Source: Pararhodonellum marinum (GTDB taxonomy: Bacteria; Bacteroidota; Bacteroidia; Cytophagales; Cyclobacteriaceae). Taken from it: a stretch of 64,000 nt of DNA. The notes under the pieces were generated by a model. The model did no database searches. It was not told where the DNA came from and saw nothing but the letters and a program-made list of their open reading frames with translations. Location of the stretch: positions 31,147-95,146 of the forward strand of contig NZ_JACEFJ010000018.1 in NCBI RefSeq assembly GCF_015354735.1, in the 5' to 3' direction. Made by a program: the position numbers and the translations under genes. Below are positions 9,555 to 18,093 of this stretch, one piece after another (position 1 is the stretch's first letter; every line of letters begins with the position of its first letter).

Positions 9555-10042
9555 TTTTTGATCAATAGTGAAGGTTTGGTAATTCCCGATTTAATTTTGG
9601 TTGCAATCCTTAAAGAAAGCGCTATTCTTTTGTCCTCCGATTTAAGTTTGTTGATCAAATACAAAATCCCCCTTTGGTTTCCTGGACTCAATTCATGAAA
9701 GCATAGAGAGGCTTCCGGGTCGCTTTGCAAAACCGCTGCAAATTCCTCAGGCATTTCAAATTGATAATCTGAATGATCAGGCTGAAAAGACAACGTAATG
9801 TTGTCTCCTTCCTTTAATTTTAACTTCTTTAAAATACTGCTTCCCAAGTTTATGAATGAAGAACCATCCTTTTTCACCATAAGCCCACAATGGAATTCCA
9901 GCCTATCACCTATGGAAGCCAAGAACCTTTTTGTATCCCAAGCCAATAATTCAGCAGTTTGCGGGACATCCAAATCTACCCTGTGCATACCACTGCCAGA
10001 TTTGTAGATGACTAAATTCGAGATTTGGATTTTTGTGTCCAT
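9551..10042 (-). CDS. DUF1905/YdeI-OmpD-associated family protein
   Basis: Starting at MDTKIQ this is about 163 residues. The first half (VDLDVPQ, SIGDRLEFHCGLMVKKDG, INLGSSILKKLKLKEGD) fits the small barrel of DUF1905. The second half (FEMPEEFAAVL, FHELSPGNQRGILYLINKLK) fits the YdeI/OmpD-associated helical tail. The frame can be extended to 10069, directly abutting the upstream stop, but MDTKIQ is the usual start region. Role unknown. It sits between a second YdeI-family gene and a Crp regulator, all on one strand with overlaps. Confidence 0.72.
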   Translation of the reverse strand: MDTKIQISNLVIYKSGSGMHRVDLDVPQTAELLAWDTKRFLASIGDRLEFHCGLMVKKDGSSFINLGSSILKKLKLKEGDNITLSFQPDHSDYQFEMPEEFAAVLQSDPEASLCFHELSPGNQRGILYLINKLKSEDKRIALSLRIATKIKSGITKPSLLIKK

Positions 10043-10069
10043 AGTTTTTGTGCATGGTAAAAGAATCAC

Positions 10070-10672
10070 TCAACTCCCCTTCAATTTCTCCCTTTTTGAA
10101 GATAGTGCTGCAATTTGTTCTACCCTTTTGATCCTGGTTTTATCTGTCTTGGCGAGTTTGATATACCGCAATACAAACCTTTTGCTGGAGTCATTGATGG
10201 CATAGAAAAATTCAGTGGCGCCATCATATTTCTTCAGTGCTGTTCGCAGGTCTTCGGGTACAACCAGATTGTCTACATCGTCCATAAAATCCCATAAGCC
10301 ATTCTGCTTGGAAAGCGCAATGGATTGGTAGCCGGCTTCTTGCATTTTGCCTTCTTCAATCAATTTGGCTGCCCGGTCTTTATAGGTCTTTGCCCAATAT
10401 TCGACTTTCCTTGGGGATATCAATTGCATGGTTCTATGTTCATCCAGTTTTCTCCTGATCCCATCTATCCATCCAAAACATAACAGCTCGTCGAGAACCT
10501 CAGAAGTGGAAAGGTATTTATCCGGAACCGTTTTCTTGAAGGTGACCAGCCATACGCTTTCTTTTTGGGCATGGTGTTGATCCAGCCAGGCCTTTAATTC
10601 CTGACTGGATTTTACTTTTACTTTTTCAAATTTCTCTGTTTTGATCATCTGAGAAAAGGTTTCTATTTTCAC
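10070..10672 (-). CDS. YdeI/OmpD-associated family protein
   Basis: 200 residues matching the YdeI family: ELKAWLDQHHAQKESVWLV, then the signature VLDELLCFGWIDGIRRKLDE, then PRKVEYWAKTYKDRAAKLIEEG, and a C-terminal basic helix. YdeI relatives have been linked to peptide or acid stress resistance in enterobacteria, but their biochemical activity is not established. Met9 or Met12 are possible later starts. The gene heads a three-gene operon with a DUF1905 protein and a Crp/Fnr regulator. Confidence 0.82.
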   Translation of the reverse strand: MKIETFSQMIKTEKFEKVKVKSSQELKAWLDQHHAQKESVWLVTFKKTVPDKYLSTSEVLDELLCFGWIDGIRRKLDEHRTMQLISPRKVEYWAKTYKDRAAKLIEEGKMQEAGYQSIALSKQNGLWDFMDDVDNLVVPEDLRTALKKYDGATEFFYAINDSSKRFVLRYIKLAKTDKTRIKRVEQIAALSSKREKLKGS

Positions 10673-10791
10673 ACTTCACATGATCCATAAACACTTTAAA
10701 GGGGAGTGGTGTTTGAATGTAAAATGAAATTTTTATTTACAGATTTTGATCTATTTTTTTCTTTAAATGAGTAGTCAAAAGTATTTTGATA

Positions 10792-10820
10792 AAGGCTTTT
10801 TATTTACCAAATAAAGCCTT
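10792..10820 (-). terminator. Weak hairpin downstream of the NmrA-like gene
   Basis: AAGGCTTT at 10792-10799 pairs with its complement at 10813-10820, with further A-T pairs inside and a 2-nt bulge. It lies 14 bp beyond the stop of the minus-strand reductase. There is no clear T-run, so terminator function is uncertain. Confidence 0.4.
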
Positions 10821-10833
10821 AATTCAAGATCGG

Positions 10834-11691
10834 TTATACAAAATCTCTGTTTAAAACAGTTTTTAAATCTGTTGGCTTTTCGCCTAACACTTCCTCAACA
10901 TGATTGGTTAAGCGACCCACAGTTCCATTTTTTATCATTCCGTAAACCGGGATCATATAATCAGCGATAAAATCCGGTGCCCCACCAGCTCTTAAGGCAC
11001 CTCTATACGCTTCTTCTGTAGGATTAGGATATACAATTTCCTTATTCAGGACTTCCGAAAGTAGGTTGGCAGCATCATGGTAGCTTAACAATTCCGGCCC
11101 GGTAAGCTGGTAAGTTTTACCAGAATGCCCTTCTTCAGTCAATACCTTAGCTGCCACCTTGGCTATATCTTCTGAATCCACAAACCCTACTTTTCCATTT
11201 CCCGCTACATTAAAAGTTATACCTCTTTCCATCAGATTTTCATATTCATAATTTTTGAAATTCTGTGCAAAAAAAGATGGTTGCAAAATGGTGAAATCCA
11301 ACTGACTTTCTTTTAGGTAGCTTTCCACAATATTGTGAAAAGCCATATTACCACCCAAATTTTCATTTCCAAAAGCAGAAAGATAAACAATTCTGTTTAT
11401 GCCTTTATGCTTTAAAAAATCAATAAATGGTATTAAAACTTGCTCCAAATTCAGCGTTAAAGGAGGGCCTAATACAAAAACCCTATCTACATTTTCAGTG
11501 GCTCTTTCGAACGTGTGTTTATCCGTAAAATCAAATTTCACCCACGCATCTTTTGAGATGTTTAAGATCGATTTCGCCTTATTAATGTCTCTGCTGCCTG
11601 CGACAAAATTTGCATTTAAGGCTTGTAATTGCTTTACCAAGGATTTTCCAATGGTACCTGTGGCTCCAGTAATCAAAATTTTTTCTTTCAT
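10834..11691 (-). CDS. NmrA-like NAD(P)-binding oxidoreductase
   Basis: 285 residues with a Rossmann start ILITGATGTIGKSLVKQL (about 4-21). An atypical-SDR layout follows: VKFDFTD, RVFVLGP, NRIVYLSAFG, and the substrate region TILQPSFFAQNF. It lacks the YxxxK of classical SDRs, as NmrA/HSCARG and QorB-like proteins do. It is divergent from an HxlR regulator with a palindrome between them, a very common pairing. QorB-like quinone reductase or redox-sensor roles are possible; the substrate cannot be told. Confidence 0.85.
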   Translation of the reverse strand: MKEKILITGATGTIGKSLVKQLQALNANFVAGSRDINKAKSILNISKDAWVKFDFTDKHTFERATENVDRVFVLGPPLTLNLEQVLIPFIDFLKHKGINRIVYLSAFGNENLGGNMAFHNIVESYLKESQLDFTILQPSFFAQNFKNYEYENLMERGITFNVAGNGKVGFVDSEDIAKVAAKVLTEEGHSGKTYQLTGPELLSYHDAANLLSEVLNKEIVYPNPTEEAYRGALRAGGAPDFIADYMIPVYGMIKNGTVGRLTNHVEEVLGEKPTDLKTVLNRDFV

Positions 11692-11713
11692 TTTTTTAAG
11701 TAGTTAAGATTTA

Positions 11714-11750
11714 TAGTTACTTTTAGTAACCTAAATCTATTAAGTAACTA
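11714..11750. promoter_or_regulatory. Probable HxlR operator between divergent genes
   Basis: GTTACTTTTAGTAAC at 11716-11730 is a 6+6 bp palindrome with a 3-bp spacer. An outer copy of the half-site lies at 11743-11750, so TAGTTAC at 11714 is also mirrored by GTAACTA. The site fills the 80-bp gap between the NmrA-like gene and hxlR-type gene, fitting autoregulation and control of the reductase. Confidence 0.65.
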
Positions 11751-11771
11751 TTTAGATAAAAAGAGGGTACA

Positions 11772-12209
11772 ATGAGTAAACCAAGTAACACCGTTGTAAC
11801 TATTGCTGAGAATGAATCTGTTGAGGAAGAAAAAAACCTTAAATTAATTTTAGATAGGGCGAAAGACCAAAGTAAACTCTGCCCTGTCCGGGATGTCATC
11901 CATAGAATCAGTGATAAGTGGAGCCTACTTTCCATACTTGCTTTAGGGACACATGGCACTTTGCGATTTAATGCGCTAAAGAAAGAAATAGGTGATGTAT
12001 CTCAACGCATGCTTACTGTTACTCTCAGGAATTTGGAGGAGGATGGTTTTGTTAGTAGAAAAATTTATGCAGAGGTTCCACCAAGGGTAGAGTATCAATT
12101 AACTGACATGGGACAAGGCTTAATGCAACAAGCTCTGCAATTGGCTGACTGGGCTAATACTCAGCTACCAGCCATTATTTCAAGTAGAAAGAAATTTAAA
12201 AAGGGTTGA
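11772..12209 (+). CDS. HxlR-family winged-helix regulator
   Basis: 145 residues. After a charged N-terminal extension of about 35 residues comes the HxlR core: CPVRDVIHRISDKWSLLSIL, LRFNALKKEIGDVSQRMLT, LEEDGFVSRK and PPRVEYQLTD. The Cys at the start of the core is the position that senses electrophiles or redox state in several HxlR proteins, though that role is only inferred here. It is divergently paired with the NmrA-like oxidoreductase across a palindromic operator. Confidence 0.9.
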   Translation: MSKPSNTVVTIAENESVEEEKNLKLILDRAKDQSKLCPVRDVIHRISDKWSLLSILALGTHGTLRFNALKKEIGDVSQRMLTVTLRNLEEDGFVSRKIYAEVPPRVEYQLTDMGQGLMQQALQLADWANTQLPAIISSRKKFKKG

Positions 12210-12315
12210 CGAGTTTTTTGGAGGATTTTCAATATACAACAGTTTTATGCCTTTAAATCTAAAAATCTTTATCTGGCCAACGTCATCGTTGCTTAGAAAA
12301 CGAGTAAGACGTATA

Positions 12316-12355
12316 TTTTCACATTACAATATCTGCCGAAATTGTAATGTGAAAA
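12316..12355. terminator. Hairpin between convergent genes (bidirectional terminator candidate)
   Basis: Perfect 15-bp stem (12316-12330 with 12341-12355) around a 10-nt loop, with A/T-rich ends on both sides. It sits between the stops of the hxlR-type gene (+) and the ArsC/Spx-like gene (-). Confidence 0.65.
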
Positions 12356-12412
12356 ATCATCATTTTCTTTTTCCAATTGTATGATAACCATTTTGCTTTG
12401 GTAACTGCTCAT

Positions 12413-12769
12413 TTACAATAACAAATTCCAATTTTCCTCTTTAAACCCTGATATAGCAATTGCCCCTTTAACAACGATTGGTCTTTTTATCATAAATGGG
12501 TTTTCTAAGAGTTTTTCAATAGCAAAATCATTGTCGCTCATAATTTTTTCTTGAACATCTTTATCTAATTTTTTAAAGATAAGTCCTTGAGGTGTTACAA
12601 CCTCTTTCTTATCTAAAATAGAAAAGAAAGTCTCTATAATTTCTCTTGTTATACCCTTTTTTTTATAGTTGTGAAATTCAAACTCAATGCCGTTATCTTC
12701 CAGGAATTTTATGCCTTTTGCAGTAGTATCGCAACTTGGCATGCCGTAAATGATTGTTTTGTCGTTCAT
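12413..12769 (-). CDS. ArsC/Spx-like (YffB-type) thioredoxin-fold protein
   Basis: About 118 residues from MNDKT. The frame extends to 12790 with 7 more residues. IIYGMPSCDTTAKGIKFLEDNG is the ArsC/Spx N-terminal signature with a single Cys rather than CxxC. RPIVVKG and a C-terminal GFKEENW match YffB-like proteins. YffB-like relatives are thought to be glutathione- or thiol-dependent reductases, and no arsenic genes are nearby, so arsenate reduction is not supported. It lies between convergent neighbours and just after the end of the barrel-protein gene. Confidence 0.8.
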   Translation of the reverse strand: MNDKTIIYGMPSCDTTAKGIKFLEDNGIEFEFHNYKKKGITREIIETFFSILDKKEVVTPQGLIFKKLDKDVQEKIMSDNDFAIEKLLENPFMIKRPIVVKGAIAISGFKEENWNLLL

Positions 12770-12843
12770 TTTTTTGTCATTGTTGTTCAAAGAAATTGAA
12801 GGATTGATTTATTAAATTTTTGAATTTTAATTTAGTTTTATCG

Positions 12844-14040
12844 TTAAAGAAATTTTGAAATACGCATTTGAAGCAAGTCATCTTGCCGGAAATTGTACAG
12901 GATTTCCTCATTGGATACATTATTCAGTGCTGAGATCAGTAGGTCCGCTTTCCAGTTACCTTTAAATCTCCTTGACCCTTCAAACCTGAAAAGCGTTGTG
13001 GTTCTATTTAGGTCGACAATTGAACCGAAAAGAAATGTAGTACCTCTGATATCATTCAGGCTTATTCTACTGCCAATAAAAAGATCATTGTCAAGGCCTG
13101 AAAAAGTAAGCACTCCTCGACTATCGTATAGATACTCACTGACAATACCGATATCCACACCTGAATTGGCAACATTACCCAAAGTATATTCAAAGCCAGT
13201 AGCGAGTGCAAAGAATTCTTGTCTTTCAGTTTTTCTGTTTATGGCTTCTAATTTAAGCATCAATGCCCCGACAGTATATTGGGCATCAAGACCTATTTGA
13301 TGAACAATAGGATAAGATAAATCCAAACCTAACGATAGATCAAAACCGAGGTACATCGGTTCTCTCGCTACCCCATAGAAATAAGAAAGCCCTAAATCCA
13401 ACTTATTGAAGGTATCATACCATCTGCTCGCTAATGAAGGATGCCATTCTTCCAAAGAAGTCGTGAATGGAATATCTTCTCTTTGGAGTACTTCCGGAAA
13501 CCTATATCGCCCATTTTGCCCCGGAAATTGTCTTCTCCTTGCGATGGGCAGATAATAAAATTCAAAGGATCCGATAAGGGAACTTAGGGTGAACTGTACC
13601 ATAGGTTGTCCCAATTTCTCTGAACCGTCAAAGGCTTCTAATTGATCGGCTTGATTAATTATATCCACTAAGTGTACAGATTCCGTTACTCCCCAAAAAA
13701 TTTTCTTGGCACCAATAGAAACGGCCCATTTATCCCGGTTGTATCGATAATAAGCCTCTCTGATATCAAAATGGGATCTTTTGGTATCATTCAAACTGCC
13801 TCTCAGAAATGCTTCAAAAACGAATTGATGTTTTTTGGTTTTACTGATGGTGCTGAACTTTGGCTTGATAGCTCCGGAAGTGAAGTTGTTCAATTGGTGC
13901 GGAAAAGCCCCTTCATTTGGGAAGTATTGGTGTTCAACTTCAATTTCCAAAAGAAATTCCGATTCCCATTTGACCGAATCATTTTGAGAAAAGGCCGAAG
14001 TTGACCACAGCAGACCTATACAAAGAACAATTGATCTCAT
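12844..14040 (-). CDS. Outer-membrane beta-barrel protein of RND/MMPL cluster (DUF1302-like)
   Basis: 398 residues with a signal peptide (ending near AFSQN) and a mature part rich in amphipathic strands with frequent aromatic girdle residues. It ends in KFL. FDIREAYYRYNRDKWAVSIGAKKIFWGVTESVHLVDIIN resembles the DUF1302 motif with its FWG segment. It follows the RND-LolA fusion gene by 2 bp, so it is co-transcribed. In proteobacteria, DUF1302 and lipoprotein-sorting-like proteins also sit with MMPL permeases, suggesting an envelope lipid or hydrophobic export machine. Function inferred from context only. Confidence 0.68.
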   Translation of the reverse strand: MRSIVLCIGLLWSTSAFSQNDSVKWESEFLLEIEVEHQYFPNEGAFPHQLNNFTSGAIKPKFSTISKTKKHQFVFEAFLRGSLNDTKRSHFDIREAYYRYNRDKWAVSIGAKKIFWGVTESVHLVDIINQADQLEAFDGSEKLGQPMVQFTLSSLIGSFEFYYLPIARRRQFPGQNGRYRFPEVLQREDIPFTTSLEEWHPSLASRWYDTFNKLDLGLSYFYGVAREPMYLGFDLSLGLDLSYPIVHQIGLDAQYTVGALMLKLEAINRKTERQEFFALATGFEYTLGNVANSGVDIGIVSEYLYDSRGVLTFSGLDNDLFIGSRISLNDIRGTTFLFGSIVDLNRTTTLFRFEGSRRFKGNWKADLLISALNNVSNEEILYNFRQDDLLQMRISKFL

Positions 14041-14042
14041 GT

Positions 14043-17000
14043 TTAATTTTTGAGACTTTCTTCGGTAAGATCCGAGGCACTCAAACCGGTTTTAAACCGA
14101 TAATTGCTGAAAATCAAGTCAGTTTTTTTGCCATTTTGGATGTTGACCATACTCAACTTGTCCGCTTTCCAATATTTGTCAAGATAAAGCCTGTAGCCTT
14201 CAAAAACCAACGTCTTCAAGGGTGCGCCTTTCCTATCAAAGTATTCTACCTTTTCAATGCGGTAATTCTTCTCAAGATTATAGTAAGCTATTTTCTTGGA
14301 GTACCCACTTTTTAGATCCTTTGGATTCAGCTCGACCAATGCGACCTTACTTCCATTGAGCATGTCTTCTTTAATAAATTTGAAATCGAATTTCTCTACT
14401 TCAAAAGAAGTGAGGTCCTCAAAAGCAAACTCACTTCCCATAAATGGCCCTGATTTGTTGGAAGATGCCAGTCTTTTGACACGGGCTACCGCAGGCAAAT
14501 AAATCCACTGATCATCATCCGTGGTTCTGTGGGTATAGGTCAATGTTTTTGTTCCGTTTACGTCTTTTGGGCTATTGAAACTGATCAATGATTTTTCACC
14601 ATCCCCTTCTACTTCCAAGGTTTTGTTGGTGAGCAAATTGGTGGTGGTTTGACCGTTTCTGTTGGTCAGTTCCATTTTGGTTTCCACTTCATAACTTGTA
14701 AATCCCATATCGGCATTTTTGGCTTTCTGTGCTATTTCTAAGCCTTTGTTTTGTGCATTTGCGCTCAATGAACCAAACAAGATTGGGAACAGGACCAAGG
14801 TTTTAATGACGGTTTGTGTTTTCATAATTGTTCTTTTGTTCTTTTTAAAGTTTATGTTTTCAATGCCTATCAGAAGGATTGGGAGTAGGGTCAAACAAAC
14901 CACTACTGATGCGATGAGAATGAATATTGTGATTAATGCGAGTGAAGAATTGATTAAAAAGGCTGATTGGGTAAGGACAAAAAAGCCAACACAAAGAATG
15001 ACTGTGGTAGCAATAATGGCTGAACCGACTTTTTCAAAAGCGAAATTGATGGCTTCTTTTCCTGATAGCAACTTTTCTTGACGAGCCCTTAAATATTTTG
15101 AAATGAAATGAATGGTATTGTCCACAATAATGCCGAGGGTCATCCCAAATACTGCGGTCATTCCCAAATTCACATATCCCAATACAAAATACCAGATTCC
15201 AAAACCCAAAAGCGCTGGAACGACATTTGATACTATGCTCAATGTGCCGTATGTAAAGCTTTTAAAGGTGATGATCAGAATCAGTGTGATCAAAAGTGCA
15301 GAGATAATGGCTCCTTTGATCAAGCCATTTACTTGGCGTTCGCCTATGTGAGCGAACATCAAGGTCAGCGATGCTCCATCAGCAACCATGTGCTCAGGTC
15401 CATTTTTTTCAAGCCAACCCTTCAGCCGATCCGAAAAATCAATCATTTGCCGGGAAGGAATTTCCTTTAAAGTGACTGTAAATCTTGTTTCAGATTTGGC
15501 ATTATTCACCTGATTGTTCAAGTCCAAGCCATAAGGAAGAGAAAGTTCGTAGAGCAATAAATATTGGGCAGCTTCTTCCTGACTTTCCGGAATGCGGTAG
15601 TAATCAGGATCATCATCATGCATGGCTTTATTGACCCGCTTTGCTACATCGGTAAAAGAATTCACATGGATTACCTCAGGTTGGGAAGCCACATAATTTG
15701 TAAATTCCTCTAATTTTTGCAGGTAGGATGGATCATTGATGCCTCCATCTCTCTCGGAAGGGATTGAAAATTCCAAATTGTAAATCCCGGTGAGATGGGC
15801 ATTGATGTAATCCGTGTCTTTCCTAAAATCAATTGTTTCATTAAAGTATTTTATGAACTCATCATTGAGCTGATTTTTTGTAGTGAAATACCCACCCAAA
15901 AGGGTCAAAATTATTGAACTGTACAGAACTGGATTTTTGTATTTAAATAAAAAATCAACATACCGCGAAGAAGCAAAGCCCAGTTTGGAATCCTTGGTAG
16001 ATTTTGATTGGACTTTTATGGGAAATACAGCCAGTAGAGCGGGAAGGGTGATGAGTGAAAAAAAGTACGCGAAAGCCATACCTATCGCTGAAATGTTTCC
16101 AAAGTCCGCATAGGGAGGGACATCTCCTGTGTTCAAAGAAAGAAAACCAATGATTGTGGTCAGGGTAGTGATACTTACCGGAACAAAATTGATTCTAAGA
16201 CTCTCTACAATCGCATCTTCTTTTTCCCAACCTTCCTTCAGTAATTTGAGAAATGAAATCGTGATGTGGATACAATCGGCAATGGCTAAGGTACTGATGA
16301 CGATAGGGGCATTGGAAGATGCCGAAGTAAGGTCAATGCCTAACAGCGCCGCAGTCCCCAAGGCTGATGCGATGGAAAAAATGATGACAACAAAAGAGCT
16401 GATCGTGCTTCCTATTGACCTTGTAGAAATAAAGATCATGATTAGAAAAATCACAAAAACCAAAGGAACCAGCAGTTGACCATCCTTTTGGGCGGTTTCT
16501 GAAAAAGCATTTTCCAACATGATATTTCCTGACAAATACACCTCCATGTTTGGGTATTGTGCTAACCAAACGGAAGTCATATTTCTTACAAAATCTACTA
16601 CTTCAGGCGTTGCATCACTGTCATTTGGCAGTTTACATGAAATATTGATACCTGTAACGGAACCGTCTTCGTTAATCAGACGATTCAAAAGCAATGGTTC
16701 CTTTAGGGCCACTTCCTTCAGTTGTATCAAGTCATCTTTGGACAAAATCCTTGTTTCTTCAACAAGATCTGTAACCAAAAGGTCATCGCCATCAGCCCTT
16801 GTGTATTGAAAATTGGTAATGGCATCTACCCGGAATGAAAATGGAGTTTGCCAGGCATTTTCTACCAATTGCTTGATTGCCTCAAGGGATTTTGTTGTAA
16901 ACAATTCATTGTTCTTTTCTCTAATGGCTATTAAAATATTGTCATCATCCGAATAGATTTGTTCTATTTTTTCATAAGCGACAAGTTGGGGGTTGTCTTC

Positions 17001-17174
17001 ACTAAAAAATACCTTTGAATCTGCGTTAAACCGTAATTTCCCAAATCCAGTGGCTGCTATCCCGACTATCGTAAAGGAGATTAGAATAAACCACCATTTC
17101 CTCTGGACAAGTATTTTTCCAAACCCAATTGTCAATCGATCAATGTTGAACGAAATGTTACTTTTAGCTTTCAT
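14043..17174 (-). CDS. RND/MMPL permease fused to outer-membrane lipoprotein-sorting (LolA-like) domain
   Basis: One 1043-residue frame. Residues 1-783 are a complete RND/MMPL permease: N-terminal helix, periplasmic loop, five to six helices with GDVPPYADFGNI, second loop, and helices containing GMTLGIIVDNTIHFISK. From Met784 (14825) a typical signal peptide begins (MKTQTVIKTLVLFPILFGSL, cleavage near NAQ). A LolA-like/DUF1329-type domain follows (YEVETKMELTNRNGQ, TTDDDQWIYLPAVARVKR, GSEFAFEDL). Normally these are two genes. Here no stop separates them, so the second may also start internally at 14825. It lies in the TetR-regulated operon with the barrel protein. Confidence 0.85.
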   Translation of the reverse strand: MKAKSNISFNIDRLTIGFGKILVQRKWWFILISFTIVGIAATGFGKLRFNADSKVFFSEDNPQLVAYEKIEQIYSDDDNILIAIREKNNELFTTKSLEAIKQLVENAWQTPFSFRVDAITNFQYTRADGDDLLVTDLVEETRILSKDDLIQLKEVALKEPLLLNRLINEDGSVTGINISCKLPNDSDATPEVVDFVRNMTSVWLAQYPNMEVYLSGNIMLENAFSETAQKDGQLLVPLVFVIFLIMIFISTRSIGSTISSFVVIIFSIASALGTAALLGIDLTSASSNAPIVISTLAIADCIHITISFLKLLKEGWEKEDAIVESLRINFVPVSITTLTTIIGFLSLNTGDVPPYADFGNISAIGMAFAYFFSLITLPALLAVFPIKVQSKSTKDSKLGFASSRYVDFLFKYKNPVLYSSIILTLLGGYFTTKNQLNDEFIKYFNETIDFRKDTDYINAHLTGIYNLEFSIPSERDGGINDPSYLQKLEEFTNYVASQPEVIHVNSFTDVAKRVNKAMHDDDPDYYRIPESQEEAAQYLLLYELSLPYGLDLNNQVNNAKSETRFTVTLKEIPSRQMIDFSDRLKGWLEKNGPEHMVADGASLTLMFAHIGERQVNGLIKGAIISALLITLILIITFKSFTYGTLSIVSNVVPALLGFGIWYFVLGYVNLGMTAVFGMTLGIIVDNTIHFISKYLRARQEKLLSGKEAINFAFEKVGSAIIATTVILCVGFFVLTQSAFLINSSLALITIFILIASVVVCLTLLPILLIGIENINFKKNKRTIMKTQTVIKTLVLFPILFGSLSANAQNKGLEIAQKAKNADMGFTSYEVETKMELTNRNGQTTTNLLTNKTLEVEGDGEKSLISFNSPKDVNGTKTLTYTHRTTDDDQWIYLPAVARVKRLASSNKSGPFMGSEFAFEDLTSFEVEKFDFKFIKEDMLNGSKVALVELNPKDLKSGYSKKIAYYNLEKNYRIEKVEYFDRKGAPLKTLVFEGYRLYLDKYWKADKLSMVNIQNGKKTDLIFSNYRFKTGLSASDLTEESLKN

Positions 17175-17200
17175 TTGTTTTTATAAATTAAGGTCATAAA

Positions 17201-17215
17201 ATGACTATTAGTCAT
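17201..17215. promoter_or_regulatory. TetR-type operator, copy 1
   Basis: Palindrome ATGACTATTAGTCAT, 6+6 bp with a 3-bp spacer, 27 bp upstream of the RND start. A second copy differing only in the spacer lies at 17310. Paired identical palindromes after a tetR-type gene indicate repressor sites. Confidence 0.72.
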
Positions 17216-17309
17216 ATTTGATTCAAAAAAAAAGAGAAAGATAGCCAAGGTATTTTCTCAGTAATTTTATCTTACTCTCAGTTTTTGGTTGGTTAAAAGT
17301 CGTAAAATA

Positions 17310-17324
17310 ATGACTTTTAGTCAT
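17310..17324. promoter_or_regulatory. TetR-type operator, copy 2
   Basis: Palindrome ATGACTTTTAGTCAT, with the same half-sites as 17201-17215, lying about 109 bp away in the same tetR-RND gap. Two sites at this distance could allow cooperative or looped repression. Confidence 0.7.
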
Positions 17325-17380
17325 ATTATGAATAATAGTTCAATCAGAACAAATGTAGAATTAAAAAGTTTGGGTTTTTG

Positions 17381-18007
17381 CTATTTATTTTTGACTCCTT
17401 GAAAAAATAATTCCAAAAATGAATCAAGTATCTGATTTTCAGTGATATTTAATTTGCTTTCAATGAGTGCCCCGCGAACTTTTAGCATCTGTAAAATCCC
17501 TACTGTTGTGCCCCAAAGTATCATGGTGAAATGTAAGGGATCAAGATTTTCATTTAATTCACCTTTTTCTTTGGCTTCAAAGGCGATCTTGGAAACAAGT
17601 TCAGTAATGGCATTGCTGGAGGCATACATTTCGTCCGTTTCTTCCAAAGTGTGATTGGCTTCATAGAGGGAAACTAAATCATAATAAAGGGTATTTTTGC
17701 GATAAAATTTATAGTTGGCTATGATGATTTCCCTGAGTTTATCTATCGGATTTAAGTCCATTTTATCAATTTTGACAAACTCTTTAAGCAATAATTTTCT
17801 GGCTTTTACGGTAAGGTTCCCTAAAATTTCCTCTTTGCTTTTAAAGTAGAGATAGATGGTGCCTTTTGCCAAGGAAGTGTCCTCAGCAATTTGATCCACA
17901 TTTAATCCGTGCAGACCATTTTTTTTCATGATATTTTCAGCAGCCTTCAGAATATCATTCTTCCTATTTTCCTTTTCTCTTTCTTTTCTTTCCGAGGTTC
18001 TTTTCAT
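17381..18007 (-). CDS. TetR/AcrR-family regulator
   Basis: 208 residues: an N-terminal HTH (RKNDILKAAENIMKKNGLHGLNVDQIAEDTSLAKGTIYLYFKSKEEI, about 14-60) and an all-helical ligand-binding C-terminus. It lies directly upstream of the RND/lipoprotein-sorting/barrel genes on the same strand. Two ATGACT-N3-AGTCAT palindromes occupy the gap, so it most likely represses that export operon. Ligand unknown. Confidence 0.9.
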   Translation of the reverse strand: MKRTSERKEREKENRKNDILKAAENIMKKNGLHGLNVDQIAEDTSLAKGTIYLYFKSKEEILGNLTVKARKLLLKEFVKIDKMDLNPIDKLREIIIANYKFYRKNTLYYDLVSLYEANHTLEETDEMYASSNAITELVSKIAFEAKEKGELNENLDPLHFTMILWGTTVGILQMLKVRGALIESKLNITENQILDSFLELFFQGVKNK

Positions 18008-18093
18008 AAAGGTTAATTTCTGCTATAAACAATGGTAAAGGTAAGGCTAAATTCCAGTTTTTGTAAAAAAGCTTCAAACAGCCCTCAGAGCAG

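Noticed and set aside
12413..12769. Arsenate reductase
   Set aside because: The ArsC/Spx fold is clear, but no arsenic-resistance genes are near and the sequence is closer to the YffB subgroup.
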